DNA of 49,018 bases from Gammaproteobacteria bacterium. Its GTDB lineage: Bacteria; Pseudomonadota; Gammaproteobacteria; SZUA-152. The notes below the pieces were generated by a model. The model had not been told where the DNA came from and ran no database searches. It saw only the letters and a program-made list of their open reading frames with translations. The position numbers and the translations under genes were made by a program. Numbering within the stretch: the stretch's first letter is position 1; the number at the start of each line of letters is the position of its first letter. Of this stretch, positions 1 through 7,852 are shown in pieces. Location: NCBI GenBank assembly GCA_013152545.1, contig JAADGF010000015.1, forward strand, positions 1-49,018, read 5' to 3'.

Positions 1-2
1 AC

Positions 3-995
3 TTGAACCAGCTGATCAGCGAGCAGCACATCTTTGAGTATTGGTACCATGCTGCTTCGTATCTGCCAATGCGCGACTACCGTTATGCGCTACCGCACAT
101 GACGTCGATACGCAATGGTGAAAACCGCTATTACACCAATGTTGACGAACACCTGATGAATGAGATCCTGGCCCGCGTGAGCGCAGAGGGGGCGTTACGG
201 GTGCGTGATCTTGACAAGGGGAACAAGGGAAAGGGTAAATGGTGGAGCTGGGGGCCGGGCCGGCGCGCCCTCGACAAACTGTTCATGCAGGGCGATCTAA
301 TGGTGTGCGGACGCAATGGTATGGAGAAGGTTTATGACCTCGCCGAACGCTGTTTGCCAGAGGGCATTGATTTAAGCATGCCCACGCTGAGCGAATATGC
401 GGCCTATTTGTTCGATACCACACTCAGGGCGCACGGTATCTTCACCTGGAAGCAGCTATTGCACCTGAAGACGGGTAAACCCTTGCGAGACGCGATGCGT
501 AAAGTTCTCGACGAGCGTATCGAAGCCGGAATGGTGAGCGTACTGGGTAACGCCGATGTGCCAACCGCCTACGTGGACATTAATGCACTCGAACAAGTGC
601 CAATGATCGACGACGGTGCGGTGAAGGTGCTGTCCCCATTCGACAACGTGGTGATCCATCGCGACCGCTTGAGTGCACTGTTCGGATTCGACTACCGGAT
701 TGAATGTTATGTTGCAGCGCCTAAGCGCGTGTTCGGCTACTTCTGTTTGCCAATCCTGTACGGCGACAAGTTCGTCGGTCGAATCGACTGCAAGGCGCAT
801 CGGGCCGATCAGCGTTTCGAGGTTTTAAGCCTGCACTTAGAAGATGGCCCGCTTGATCGGGGTCAATTTTTTCCCGCGTTAAGCAACGAGCTGCAAAGGT
901 TCGCTGACTTCAACAAGTGCCCGCTGCTCGATACGAGCGTAATTGATGCGGCGCGCCACCGCCCTCGTCGCTCTCGCGACGACTCAACTGATTAA
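3..995 (+). CDS. ycaQ: YcaQ-family winged-helix DNA glycosylase, 5' end cut by window edge
   Basis: The 330 visible residues match the middle and C-terminal parts of the YcaQ/HTH_42 family. Landmarks are the FEYWYHAASYLPM segment, the WSWGPGRRALDKL winged-helix region and the C-terminal LSPFDNVVIHRDRL and FCLPILYGDKFVGRID segments. Family members remove alkylated bases and unhook interstrand crosslinks. The E. coli protein is about 410 residues, so roughly 70-80 residues are missing upstream, including the region that carries the QxQ catalytic motif. The TTG at position 3 is only the first codon in the window, not a believable start. Base composition is clearly richer in GC than the following genes (74 of 120 bases over 181-300), so recent acquisition is possible. 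Family assignment is confident; catalytic competence cannot be judged without the N-terminus. Confidence 0.85.
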   Translation: MNQLISEQHIFEYWYHAASYLPMRDYRYALPHMTSIRNGENRYYTNVDEHLMNEILARVSAEGALRVRDLDKGNKGKGKWWSWGPGRRALDKLFMQGDLMVCGRNGMEKVYDLAERCLPEGIDLSMPTLSEYAAYLFDTTLRAHGIFTWKQLLHLKTGKPLRDAMRKVLDERIEAGMVSVLGNADVPTAYVDINALEQVPMIDDGAVKVLSPFDNVVIHRDRLSALFGFDYRIECYVAAPKRVFGYFCLPILYGDKFVGRIDCKAHRADQRFEVLSLHLEDGPLDRGQFFPALSNELQRFADFNKCPLLDTSVIDAARHRPRRSRDDSTD

Positions 996-1914
996 TTTAG
1001 GATAAAGGCTAAGTGTAATTAATTCACTTTTCCATGCAGGAATAGTTCTACTTTGTTATTTTATTACCTAAATCTCAAACGCTATAGGTATATAATTTAA
1101 CGTCAAATGATTATTTTATGCTAGATCAAGCATCTTGACAGCGTTAACTGATTTTTTTTTAGGTTGATGCTTTCGATCCAAAAGCGTAAAGCCTTGATGA
1201 AAAATTTTTCCAACATGCCTGCTACAAAATATATTCATCAAAATCACGCAGGATAGTGTCAATATTTATGCTGCAACGATTAATACTTCGGTCTTGACTA
1301 AGACCTCTTCGCGGTATTTCACAAGAAAAATTGCCTAGTTATCTTGGTTTTTTTGAATATGTTCATCAGGTGCGCTTTACGAGGTAAAGCCGTTTTAAAT
1401 TCATTGATTCAACGGCTGCTCGGCTAAATCCTGGAATACATGCTTAGCCAAAAACAAATGCCTGTCATTGATTTTTACAGGTAAAGTATTTGTTATTGGG
1501 GCCGATAACTTTCCTCAGTTGGGCCCGGGTGTTCGAACAATTGCTTGGTGCGTCTGGAAAATTCAAACATCAGTTTATTACCAACTCAATCGTAAAATAG
1601 GGTGCCAATAGTCTGTGCATCCGGTAACTCACTGGTATGGGCATGCCTTTTATGCACTCAACTGATATTTGCTTGATGTTACGCGTTCGTAATAATGAAT
1701 CAATGACTTACAGCTTTTACGTGACACCACAATCCGCATTCTGGCTGAGACACCTGCGTAACATCAGTTATTTGAGTTAAATACTCGGCGATGCGGGTAG
1801 CCGTGATTAGCTTGAACTCTATTTTATTTATGCATCTATAAAAATAATTTTGCTTCTGTTCAGTTTTTATTCATAGTACATTAACGCTTTGGAAAGGTTG
1901 CAGCGTGGTTGGCG
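996..1914. other. Long intergenic stretch without a recognisable gene
   Basis: About 0.9 kb of AT-rich sequence without a convincing coding frame. It holds one copy of the dispersed palindrome (1065-1092). A small hairpin (GGTCTT/AAGACC) lies at about 1291-1306. A perfect 11-bp inverted repeat, TGATGTTACGC at 1674-1684 and its complement at 1756-1766, is separated by 71 bp. Open frames at 1410-1610 lack starts and resemble nothing I know. The last 25 bases carry GGAAAGG (1891-1897), a possible ribosome-binding site for the lipoprotein gene. Confidence 0.6.
1065..1092 (+). repeat. Dispersed palindromic repeat, copy 1
   Basis: This is a member of the six-copy family found across the window. 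It starts TACCTAAATCTCAAACGC and ends TATAGGTATA, with outer arms TACC/GGTA. It lies 70 bases downstream of the ycaQ stop, so it is a 3'-flank copy like most of the others. It differs from the consensus at AAACG (usually AATCG). Confidence 0.75.
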
Positions 1915-4665
1915 ATGTCTCTCAGTAAAGTATTAAGTGGCTGTTTAAAGTGTTGTGGTTTCCATAAGGCATTATTGTATCTTCATTTTTTACGGGTTAT
2001 TCGATATATACCGTTTTTTCTTATCCTGATATTGATCGTTAGTTGCGGCGGCGGTGGTGGCGGTGGTAATGATAATAGTAACCCTGATGAGTTGGCTCCC
2101 ATTTTTATCCAATTGTTCCCAGTTAATCCTGAGATTTCGTTAGGTACCACGATTACTATTAACGCCACTGCAATTTATGCTGACAACTCCAAAGCAGATG
2201 TTACTGAACAGGTCGTCTGGTCCTTGGTTAATAATAGTGGTGTGGCGTTTATAAGTAATGAGGCTGTTAATAAAGGGCAGGCGCATGGGTTATCCGTTGG
2301 GCGTGCCGTGGTGGTTGCCAGACTGTCCGGCAAGCAGGCCAGTACCACAATTATAGTGAATGAGGCACAACTGCTATCACTGGAACTTTCTGCCAGAGAT
2401 ATTCAAATACCGAGCGGCACTAAAAAAACCATTTCAGCAAGGGGGCGGTATTCAAACAATACAACGCAGGACGTAACGTCACTGGTAACGTGGACAATAG
2501 CAGATCCTACAACTGCCATTGTTACGCCGGGTGAGGTGGCAATCGTGAATGGTGTCGCGATTGGTAATACTGAGCTACAGGCAGCTCTGGGTGGTATATC
2601 CACCAGTGTAGCGGTGTCAGTGACCAACGCATTTTTGCAAACATTAACCATCGAGCCTTTTCAGCCTCGTCTCAGTGTCGGTGCGCATAGCATGCTCCAG
2701 GTCCTGGCGGGCTTTAGTGATGGTAGCGTTGAAAATGTTAGTGACCAGGTGAGTTGGGCGTCTTCCAATACAGCTATCGCCAATGTCAGTAATGAAGCGG
2801 ATACCATCGGCAAAGTGACTGCGATATCAACCGGTAGCGTAACCTTAAGCGCCACGCTGCAAGGCGTGAGTGCTGATACGGTGCTGGTAGTCAGTGATGC
2901 TGTATTACAAAGTATCACCGTGTCGCCTTCTTCAGTTTCGCTGGCCAAAGGCACCACGCAACGGTTGTTTGCCACGGGTTTGTACTCAGATAACTCAGTG
3001 AAAGACATCACATCCCGAGTGGTCTGGCGTGCTTCGAACCTCAATGCGATTGATGTGGCAAATGTTGCTGGTGCAGAAGGCTTGATAACGGCACTTGAAA
3101 CAGGTGTATCCCAGGTGATTGCATCACTGGATGATCAGTCAGGTAGCATTAATGCAGTGGTTAATGCAGCGGAATTAGTATCAATAAACGTAACGCCTTT
3201 TGCGCCGACCATTGCTGCTGGCACTGCTTTGCAACTCAGTGCCGTCGGCAATTATTCTGATGGCGCAACGCAAGATTTAACGCATTTGGTAGCTTGGGAC
3301 TCGGCTAATACCGATGTGGCGACTATTTCTAATAGTAAAAATAGCAATGGTTCGCTTTTCGCGGTTGCCTCGGGTGATGTAATCGTGTCAGCTAATTATA
3401 CCGGGGTTGTTGGCTCAGTTACATTGAATGTTACCAATGCGGTGTTAACCGCCATTGAAATTGATCAAGCTGGTTTTGATATGGCCAAAGGCACCAGTGT
3501 GTCATTATCCGCGACAGCGTATTTTAGTGATGCTTCCAGTCAGGATTATACCCATGAGCTTGTTTGGCAATCATCCGATGCGGATGTTGCGCTGGTATCC
3601 AATACTGGTAATAGCCAGGCACGGGTTTTGGCACTAAGCGCTGGTACAACGACCATTAGCGCCGCATTGCCGGGCGGCGCTGCTATTAGCCCGGATGCCA
3701 TCGTGTTAACGGTGTCTGACGCGGTATTGAGTGCGATTACAGTGTTACCTCAAAATTCATCAATTTCTAACAATACAACGTTGCAGCTTAGTGCTACCGG
3801 GCATTTTTCAGATAACACTGAACAGGATGTTACTCATCAGGTGAGTTGGGTGTCCAGTGATGCCACGTTAGTTGCTATTAGTAATGACGCTGGGTCCTAC
3901 GGGGTTGCGTCGGGCATTATTACCGGGGGTGCTGATAGTGCCGTTACTATTACCGCGCGTTATGAAACGGCTGCTGGGTTAGTGCAAGGTACGGCCAATT
4001 TAACGGTTAGTTTTAAACCTGAGAAACCAGTCTCATTAATTGTTAATGCCTTACCTAATGTTATTTTGAACGACAGTGTTGATGCAACCGACCTGGATAT
4101 TGTTGTCCGGGCCGCAGCAGAAAACGCCAGTGTTAATGACGGCACGATTGTGGACCTGGAGATTTTGCAAGGTGAGGCTGTGCTGGAGAATACCAGTGTC
4201 AGTACAGTAGGGGGTGTTGCTACAGTGTCTTTGTCAAGCGCACAGGCGGGTTTGTTGGTATTGCAAGCCACAGTCAATGGCACCCAAGTTAGTAATACAG
4301 TATCACTATTAGTCGTCTCTTCTTTTGAAGAAACGATTGTTGGTATTTCGACGGCGATATATACCATCGAGAATAACATTATTCAAGCAGGATCTAAATT
4401 TGTCTTTTATATTGTCAATAACAGTAATCGAGAATTTGAACTTAATAAATATGAGTTTTTAAATAATAATATTGTTGTCGGGGTGCCGGAAACGAATCCA
4501 GCTAACCTAAATAATAATCGCTTACCGGGTGGTGCAATCATCGGGGTTGTGGCGAATTTGAGTGGTGACTTGGTTAACAATGGAACAGGATCACGCTTTA
4601 CACTGGCTGACACTGCAACCGGGCAGGTGTTTACCTTGTCAACGAGTTATAACCTTGTTCCCTAA
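1915..4665 (+). CDS. Large surface lipoprotein with tandem BIG2-like domains
   Basis: A secreted protein of about 916 residues. The N-terminal region has a hydrophobic stretch (FFLILILIVSC) ending in a lipobox with the acceptor Cys near residue 44, followed directly by seven glycines and an Asn/Asp-rich linker. Seven repeats of about 85-95 residues follow (to about residue 700). Each has a GT..L.A.G.YSD....D.T..V.W pattern then a VA.ISN-like strand, as in bacterial Ig-like group 2 domains. Then come a BIG1-like segment (about 700-805) and a unique C-terminal domain of about 110 residues. Such proteins usually act as adhesins or surface stalks; that role is inference. ATG 1915 is chosen. TTG 1909 is an alternative with better spacing from GGAAAGG, and the long pre-signal segment also allows a start nearer 1975. 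The next gene encodes an outer-membrane barrel. Confidence 0.8.
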   Translation: MSLSKVLSGCLKCCGFHKALLYLHFLRVIRYIPFFLILILIVSCGGGGGGGNDNSNPDELAPIFIQLFPVNPEISLGTTITINATAIYADNSKADVTEQVVWSLVNNSGVAFISNEAVNKGQAHGLSVGRAVVVARLSGKQASTTIIVNEAQLLSLELSARDIQIPSGTKKTISARGRYSNNTTQDVTSLVTWTIADPTTAIVTPGEVAIVNGVAIGNTELQAALGGISTSVAVSVTNAFLQTLTIEPFQPRLSVGAHSMLQVLAGFSDGSVENVSDQVSWASSNTAIANVSNEADTIGKVTAISTGSVTLSATLQGVSADTVLVVSDAVLQSITVSPSSVSLAKGTTQRLFATGLYSDNSVKDITSRVVWRASNLNAIDVANVAGAEGLITALETGVSQVIASLDDQSGSINAVVNAAELVSINVTPFAPTIAAGTALQLSAVGNYSDGATQDLTHLVAWDSANTDVATISNSKNSNGSLFAVASGDVIVSANYTGVVGSVTLNVTNAVLTAIEIDQAGFDMAKGTSVSLSATAYFSDASSQDYTHELVWQSSDADVALVSNTGNSQARVLALSAGTTTISAALPGGAAISPDAIVLTVSDAVLSAITVLPQNSSISNNTTLQLSATGHFSDNTEQDVTHQVSWVSSDATLVAISNDAGSYGVASGIITGGADSAVTITARYETAAGLVQGTANLTVSFKPEKPVSLIVNALPNVILNDSVDATDLDIVVRAAAENASVNDGTIVDLEILQGEAVLENTSVSTVGGVATVSLSSAQAGLLVLQATVNGTQVSNTVSLLVVSSFEETIVGISTAIYTIENNIIQAGSKFVFYIVNNSNREFELNKYEFLNNNIVVGVPETNPANLNNNRLPGGAIIGVVANLSGDLVNNGTGSRFTLADTATGQVFTLSTSYNLVP

Positions 4666-5025
4666 GACCCTGTTGGGCTGAGGATATCAATTGCTGCGAA
4701 GGGTGAGTGGGAAATTGATATTCACATGCACTCTTTAATCCGGAAAACCTATCCGCAATGGGTATAATTAAGGCGAGCAGTGAGCCTCAGAACCAACAAC
4801 TGGGCGCATATGCCGCGTTTTCCTACCGATCGACACTTTTAAAACCACTGAGACATATTCTATAGGTTGCTAGAGAGTCCCCGTTTTAACTTGATTGTTT
4901 TGTAGCAATTGTTCCCCGTAGGATCACCCTAAAATCATCCGCTGGATGGCATGTAGCGTGTGTTTTCACATATAGAGTCCAATTGATGAGTTTAGGCGCA
5001 ACAGAGATTAAGGTTTATCTGGCGC
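4666..5025. other. Intergenic region between lipoprotein and barrel genes
   Basis: No gene seen. An inverted repeat (ATATCAATT near 4684 and AATTGATAT near 4713) could form a hairpin after the lipoprotein stop, but no T-run follows, so it is not a classic terminator. ACCTATCC followed by AATGGGTATA at about 4747-4768 resembles the ends of the dispersed palindrome with the centre lost; this is weak. Confidence 0.45.
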
Positions 5026-6183
5026 GTGTTGTCGTGGATAATGCATGGCTGGTTTCTCAAGTTTAAAAACATTATTTCGATGTTCATCCATTTGAATCAG
5101 CGTGTGTGCTCTCCCAGGGTATGGATTATAAAAACCATTGCCTCGATAACGTTTGCTGCAAAATCCGCTTACCGATGCTGGCTATTTCTTGTGCCATGGG
5201 GGTTTTTTGCATTCATCAATTATGCCATTCCAAACCAGAGTATTGCACAGTCTATTTATCCCCTTAGTGTTACTAACACCAATCCTGTTGTGTTGGTACA
5301 GGGTATTCCAGCGACCAGTTCAGCGAATGTTGTTGATCGAAATGAAACGCATGTTGGTGTGGATTATGAGGTCAGTAGTCACTATTCCTTGGATAAATCA
5401 GACACTGAACAGGTACTTTTTGACGGTGAAACGACCCGGGCAACCGTTTCTATAAAAAAGGGTATTGCGAAACGATGGGATTTGGAGTTATTGATACCAT
5501 ACCTTGCCCATAATGGGGGTAATCTGGATGGTTTTATTGATGATTGGCATGCGTTATTTGACTTGCCGCAAAATGGACGTAATAAAGTTGCACGTAATAA
5601 GCTGCATTATTTCTATCAAAAAAAAGGTGAAACTCTGCTTGATATAAAGCAAGCCAACAGTGGTGTTGGTGATATACAGCTAGTGCTTTCATGGCAGTTA
5701 ATGAACCAAGTTTCTCCTCAGCGTGAACAGTTGGCATTTAAAACGGCTGTTAAGTTTCCAACGGGTGATGCAGATCGTTTGCTGGGTAGTGGTGCTCTCA
5801 GTTTGTCAGTTTGGGTGGCAGCAAATACGCATGCGCAGTGGTTTGGGTTTAAAGGCTCTCATTACGGCTCGTTGGGGGCGACTCTATTGGGTAAAGGTGA
5901 AATATTGTCCGACCAACAACGTCGATTTGCATTATTTGGTGGGTTGGGGAGTGGTGCCAGAATATCAAAAAGCATTGTGCTACAGGCTCAACTGGATGCA
6001 AATACGTCACTGTATTCGGGTAGTGATTTTGTTGAAATAAACAGTGTGGCATTGCAACTTACTATAGGCGGTAAAGTTGAAATTAATCGCCAATGGAATA
6101 TTGACCTTAGTGTTGTGGAAGATTTGGTGGTACATGCTTCCCCGGATGTTATATTTCACCTTGGTATTAATGGTCATTTTTAA
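5026..6183 (+). CDS. DUF3187-family outer-membrane protein
   Basis: The protein matches the DUF3187 family, predicted outer-membrane beta-barrels of unknown function. Diagnostic segments are NPVVLVQGIPATSSANV, the LFDGETTRATVSIKKGI strand, the GGNLDGFIDDWHALFDLPQ motif, GVGDIQLVLSWQL and the FPTGDADRLLGSG motif. The C-terminus has alternating polar and hydrophobic residues and ends in Phe, as barrel proteins do. A hydrophobic signal-like stretch (LFLVPWGFFAFINYAI) sits unusually far in, after about 50 residues. The true start is therefore uncertain: GTG 5026, ATG 5041 and ATG 5080 are all possible. It follows the BIG2 lipoprotein on the same strand after 360 bases, so the two may be a cell-surface pair. 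Family assignment is strong; no function is known. Confidence 0.85.
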   Translation: MLSWIMHGWFLKFKNIISMFIHLNQRVCSPRVWIIKTIASITFAAKSAYRCWLFLVPWGFFAFINYAIPNQSIAQSIYPLSVTNTNPVVLVQGIPATSSANVVDRNETHVGVDYEVSSHYSLDKSDTEQVLFDGETTRATVSIKKGIAKRWDLELLIPYLAHNGGNLDGFIDDWHALFDLPQNGRNKVARNKLHYFYQKKGETLLDIKQANSGVGDIQLVLSWQLMNQVSPQREQLAFKTAVKFPTGDADRLLGSGALSLSVWVAANTHAQWFGFKGSHYGSLGATLLGKGEILSDQQRRFALFGGLGSGARISKSIVLQAQLDANTSLYSGSDFVEINSVALQLTIGGKVEINRQWNIDLSVVEDLVVHASPDVIFHLGINGHF

Positions 6184-6315
6184 GTCCATGGCATTAGTTG
6201 AACGATGCTATGGTGCAGAGCGAGGGCTGTTTAGATAAGGAGTAGGTGTATCATAACGTCCCTGTTTAATATCATCTCGACTGCTATTCTCAGATAGGTT
6301 GCTAGGAGGGTTATG

Positions 6316-6927
6316 TTATAAGCGACCACAGTGAAAAATCAAGCGAGGAAAAAGGCCGCTATCAAGGTGTTGTATGTCCAAGCGTGTTACGCTGGCATTT
6401 GCCACCTGGATGCGAAACATATGCTCAACGGGTATGTGTAATACATGACTTATGATTACACGAATGACACCAGCATGCCCTACTAGAAGCACATGTTTAT
6501 GTTGGTGTAGGGTAATGAGTTGTTGCCAGCCATCCAGAACACGTTTTTGAAAATCAGTTATCGGTTCTGCGCCATGGGGTAGATTATTTAGTGGGTCTTG
6601 TAGGTAGCGAGTAACCGTAAAAGGGTCGTGTTCATTTAATTCAGCGGGTGTTTTTCCTTCCCATTCTCCCCATGCTTTTTCTTTGAATCGTTCGTCCAGT
6701 TGCAGTGGTATGTTGTGTCGGTGGGAGAGTTCTTTGGCAAACGCGGCACAGCGTGACAAAGTGGAACTGACGATTGAATCCCATGGCTTGTGGTTTGCCA
6801 CGGTTTGCCGCATTTGTTGCCAGCCATTGTCGCTGAGTGGGTCGTCAATTTGACCTCGATAACGTTTACCGCCTACCGGTTCGCCGTGTCGAATCATATC
6901 TATCGTGGTTTTTTTGTCTGTTTCCAT
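6316..6927 (-). CDS. Histidine phosphatase family protein (alpha-ribazole phosphatase-like)
   Basis: About 203 residues with the histidine-phosphatase signature IRHGEP near the N-terminus, the catalytic His in RHG and the second active-site His in LLVGHAGVIR. The acidic region FKEKAWGEWEGKTPAEL matches the CobC/phosphoglycerate-mutase-like branch. Substrates in this family range from alpha-ribazole phosphate to small phosphomonoesters. No cobalamin genes lie nearby, so cobC is not assigned. The start at 6927 is favoured over 6972 because AGGA lies 8-11 bases upstream of that ATG. The gene converges with the DUF3187 gene, leaving 132 bases with no clear terminator. Confidence 0.85.
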   Translation of the reverse strand: METDKKTTIDMIRHGEPVGGKRYRGQIDDPLSDNGWQQMRQTVANHKPWDSIVSSTLSRCAAFAKELSHRHNIPLQLDERFKEKAWGEWEGKTPAELNEHDPFTVTRYLQDPLNNLPHGAEPITDFQKRVLDGWQQLITLHQHKHVLLVGHAGVIRVIISHVLHIPVEHMFRIQVANASVTRLDIQHLDSGLFPRLIFHCGRL

Positions 6928-7194
6928 ATTGTTTTTATCCTGATTGGGTTTTTTCGTAAATATCGCGGGCATGAGTGATTTTTACGGGATGGCGGCTATT
7001 TTTTGGCCGCTACACTGGGTGCATTGTTTCTCCTTGAAGTTTTAACCGTTACGACCATGGTAAGCCTCCAGCGGATTGTGCTTGGAAAAGCGTTATTCAA
7101 GGCATAAGGTTTGGTTGTTTCAAATGCGCATCAGGTGGCGTTTTTTTTAGGCCTAACAGTGTGATGAAAGTGAAGTATGAACTGGTCTTACAGC

Positions 7195-7674
7195 TCAACT
7201 GGCTTTACAACAGCGCTTGTATTTTTTACCGCTACCGCAGGAGCAAGGGTCATTTCTGCCTAATTTTAGATGACGGGTTTTTACGGGCTGAATTGAGGCG
7301 CCGTCTACATAAAACCAACGGTCGTTATCCTTGATGAATTCACTGGATTCATCGACACCACTTGCCTGGCCGTTAATACGGCACCGAGCGCGGAATTCAA
7401 CAATGCCTTTATTGTCGTCGGGTCCACCGGCTTCAGTGCGTAAAATTTGCAATGTCAACCATTCCACATTGTCATCATCGGCGGGATTGGTGTTTTCAGG
7501 CCGTGTGGGTGGGTGCCAGGTTTCGAGGATATATTCATTGTTCTTTTGCGTGTAGGCGACATACCGGGAGCGCATCAACGCTTCAGCGGTGGGTGGAATG
7601 GCTTGACCTTTCAAATATGGGTCGCAACACTGAGCTTGGGGGGTGCCTGAGCCACAAGGGCATTGATTTTTCAT
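7195..7674 (-). CDS. ychJ: YchJ-family protein with two SEC-C motifs
   Basis: About 159 residues. There is a zinc-binding SEC-C motif at each end: CPCGSG...QCC at residues 4-18 and [15 protein letters not shown] at the C-terminus. Between them lies the YchJ (UPF0225) core with [17 protein letters not shown] and a later [12 protein letters not shown] strand. The family is widespread but has no established function; the SEC-C motif is the same type that binds SecB in SecA. It is divergently transcribed from pepN with about 180 bases between the two starts. ATG 7674 is preferred over ATG 7680 because it places the motif at the usual distance from the N-terminus. Confidence 0.85.
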   Translation of the reverse strand: MKNQCPCGSGTPQAQCCDPYLKGQAIPPTAEALMRSRYVAYTQKNNEYILETWHPPTRPENTNPADDDNVEWLTLQILRTEAGGPDDNKGIVEFRARCRINGQASGVDESSEFIKDNDRWFYVDGASIQPVKTRHLKLGRNDPCSCGSGKKYKRCCKAS

Positions 7675-7852
7675 GATCATAGTAAGTCAGCAAGTGGTTC
7701 GTGGGTCAGTTTTAGTCACTTTAAGGGGTGATTTTAGTAATAAGTTATATAGGTATGGTATTCTACCGTAAATCGGTGTGTATGATGAACTAAACTTTAT
7801 TAACGCGTATTTTAATGTTTTCACCTAATTTTGTTTGACGGGACTCCTAGCC

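Noticed and set aside
1406-1610. Open frames in the long gap after ycaQ, reading for example KVFVIGADNFPQLGPG.
   Set aside because: No start codon, no ribosome-binding site and no family resemblance; two overlapping frames are equally open.
1674-1766. The inverted repeat was considered as an integron attC site.
   Set aside because: The core-like ends are in the opposite arrangement (GTTACGC...GCGTAAC) and do not fit the RYYYAAC...GTTRRRY pattern.
4862-6305. The 12-base string ATAGGTTGCTAG occurs at 4862-4873 and 6294-6305, on both sides of the DUF3187 gene, like a target duplication or att pair.
   Set aside because: A 12-base match is expected many times by chance in 49 kb, and no inverted ends, integrase or transposase accompany it.
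7003-7107. A 35-codon plus-strand frame starting TTG, with a hydrophobic run (LAATLGALFLLEVLTV) next to the histidine phosphatase gene.
   Set aside because: It has no ribosome-binding site and no complete family match. A faint likeness to a CobS tail was considered but is not good enough.
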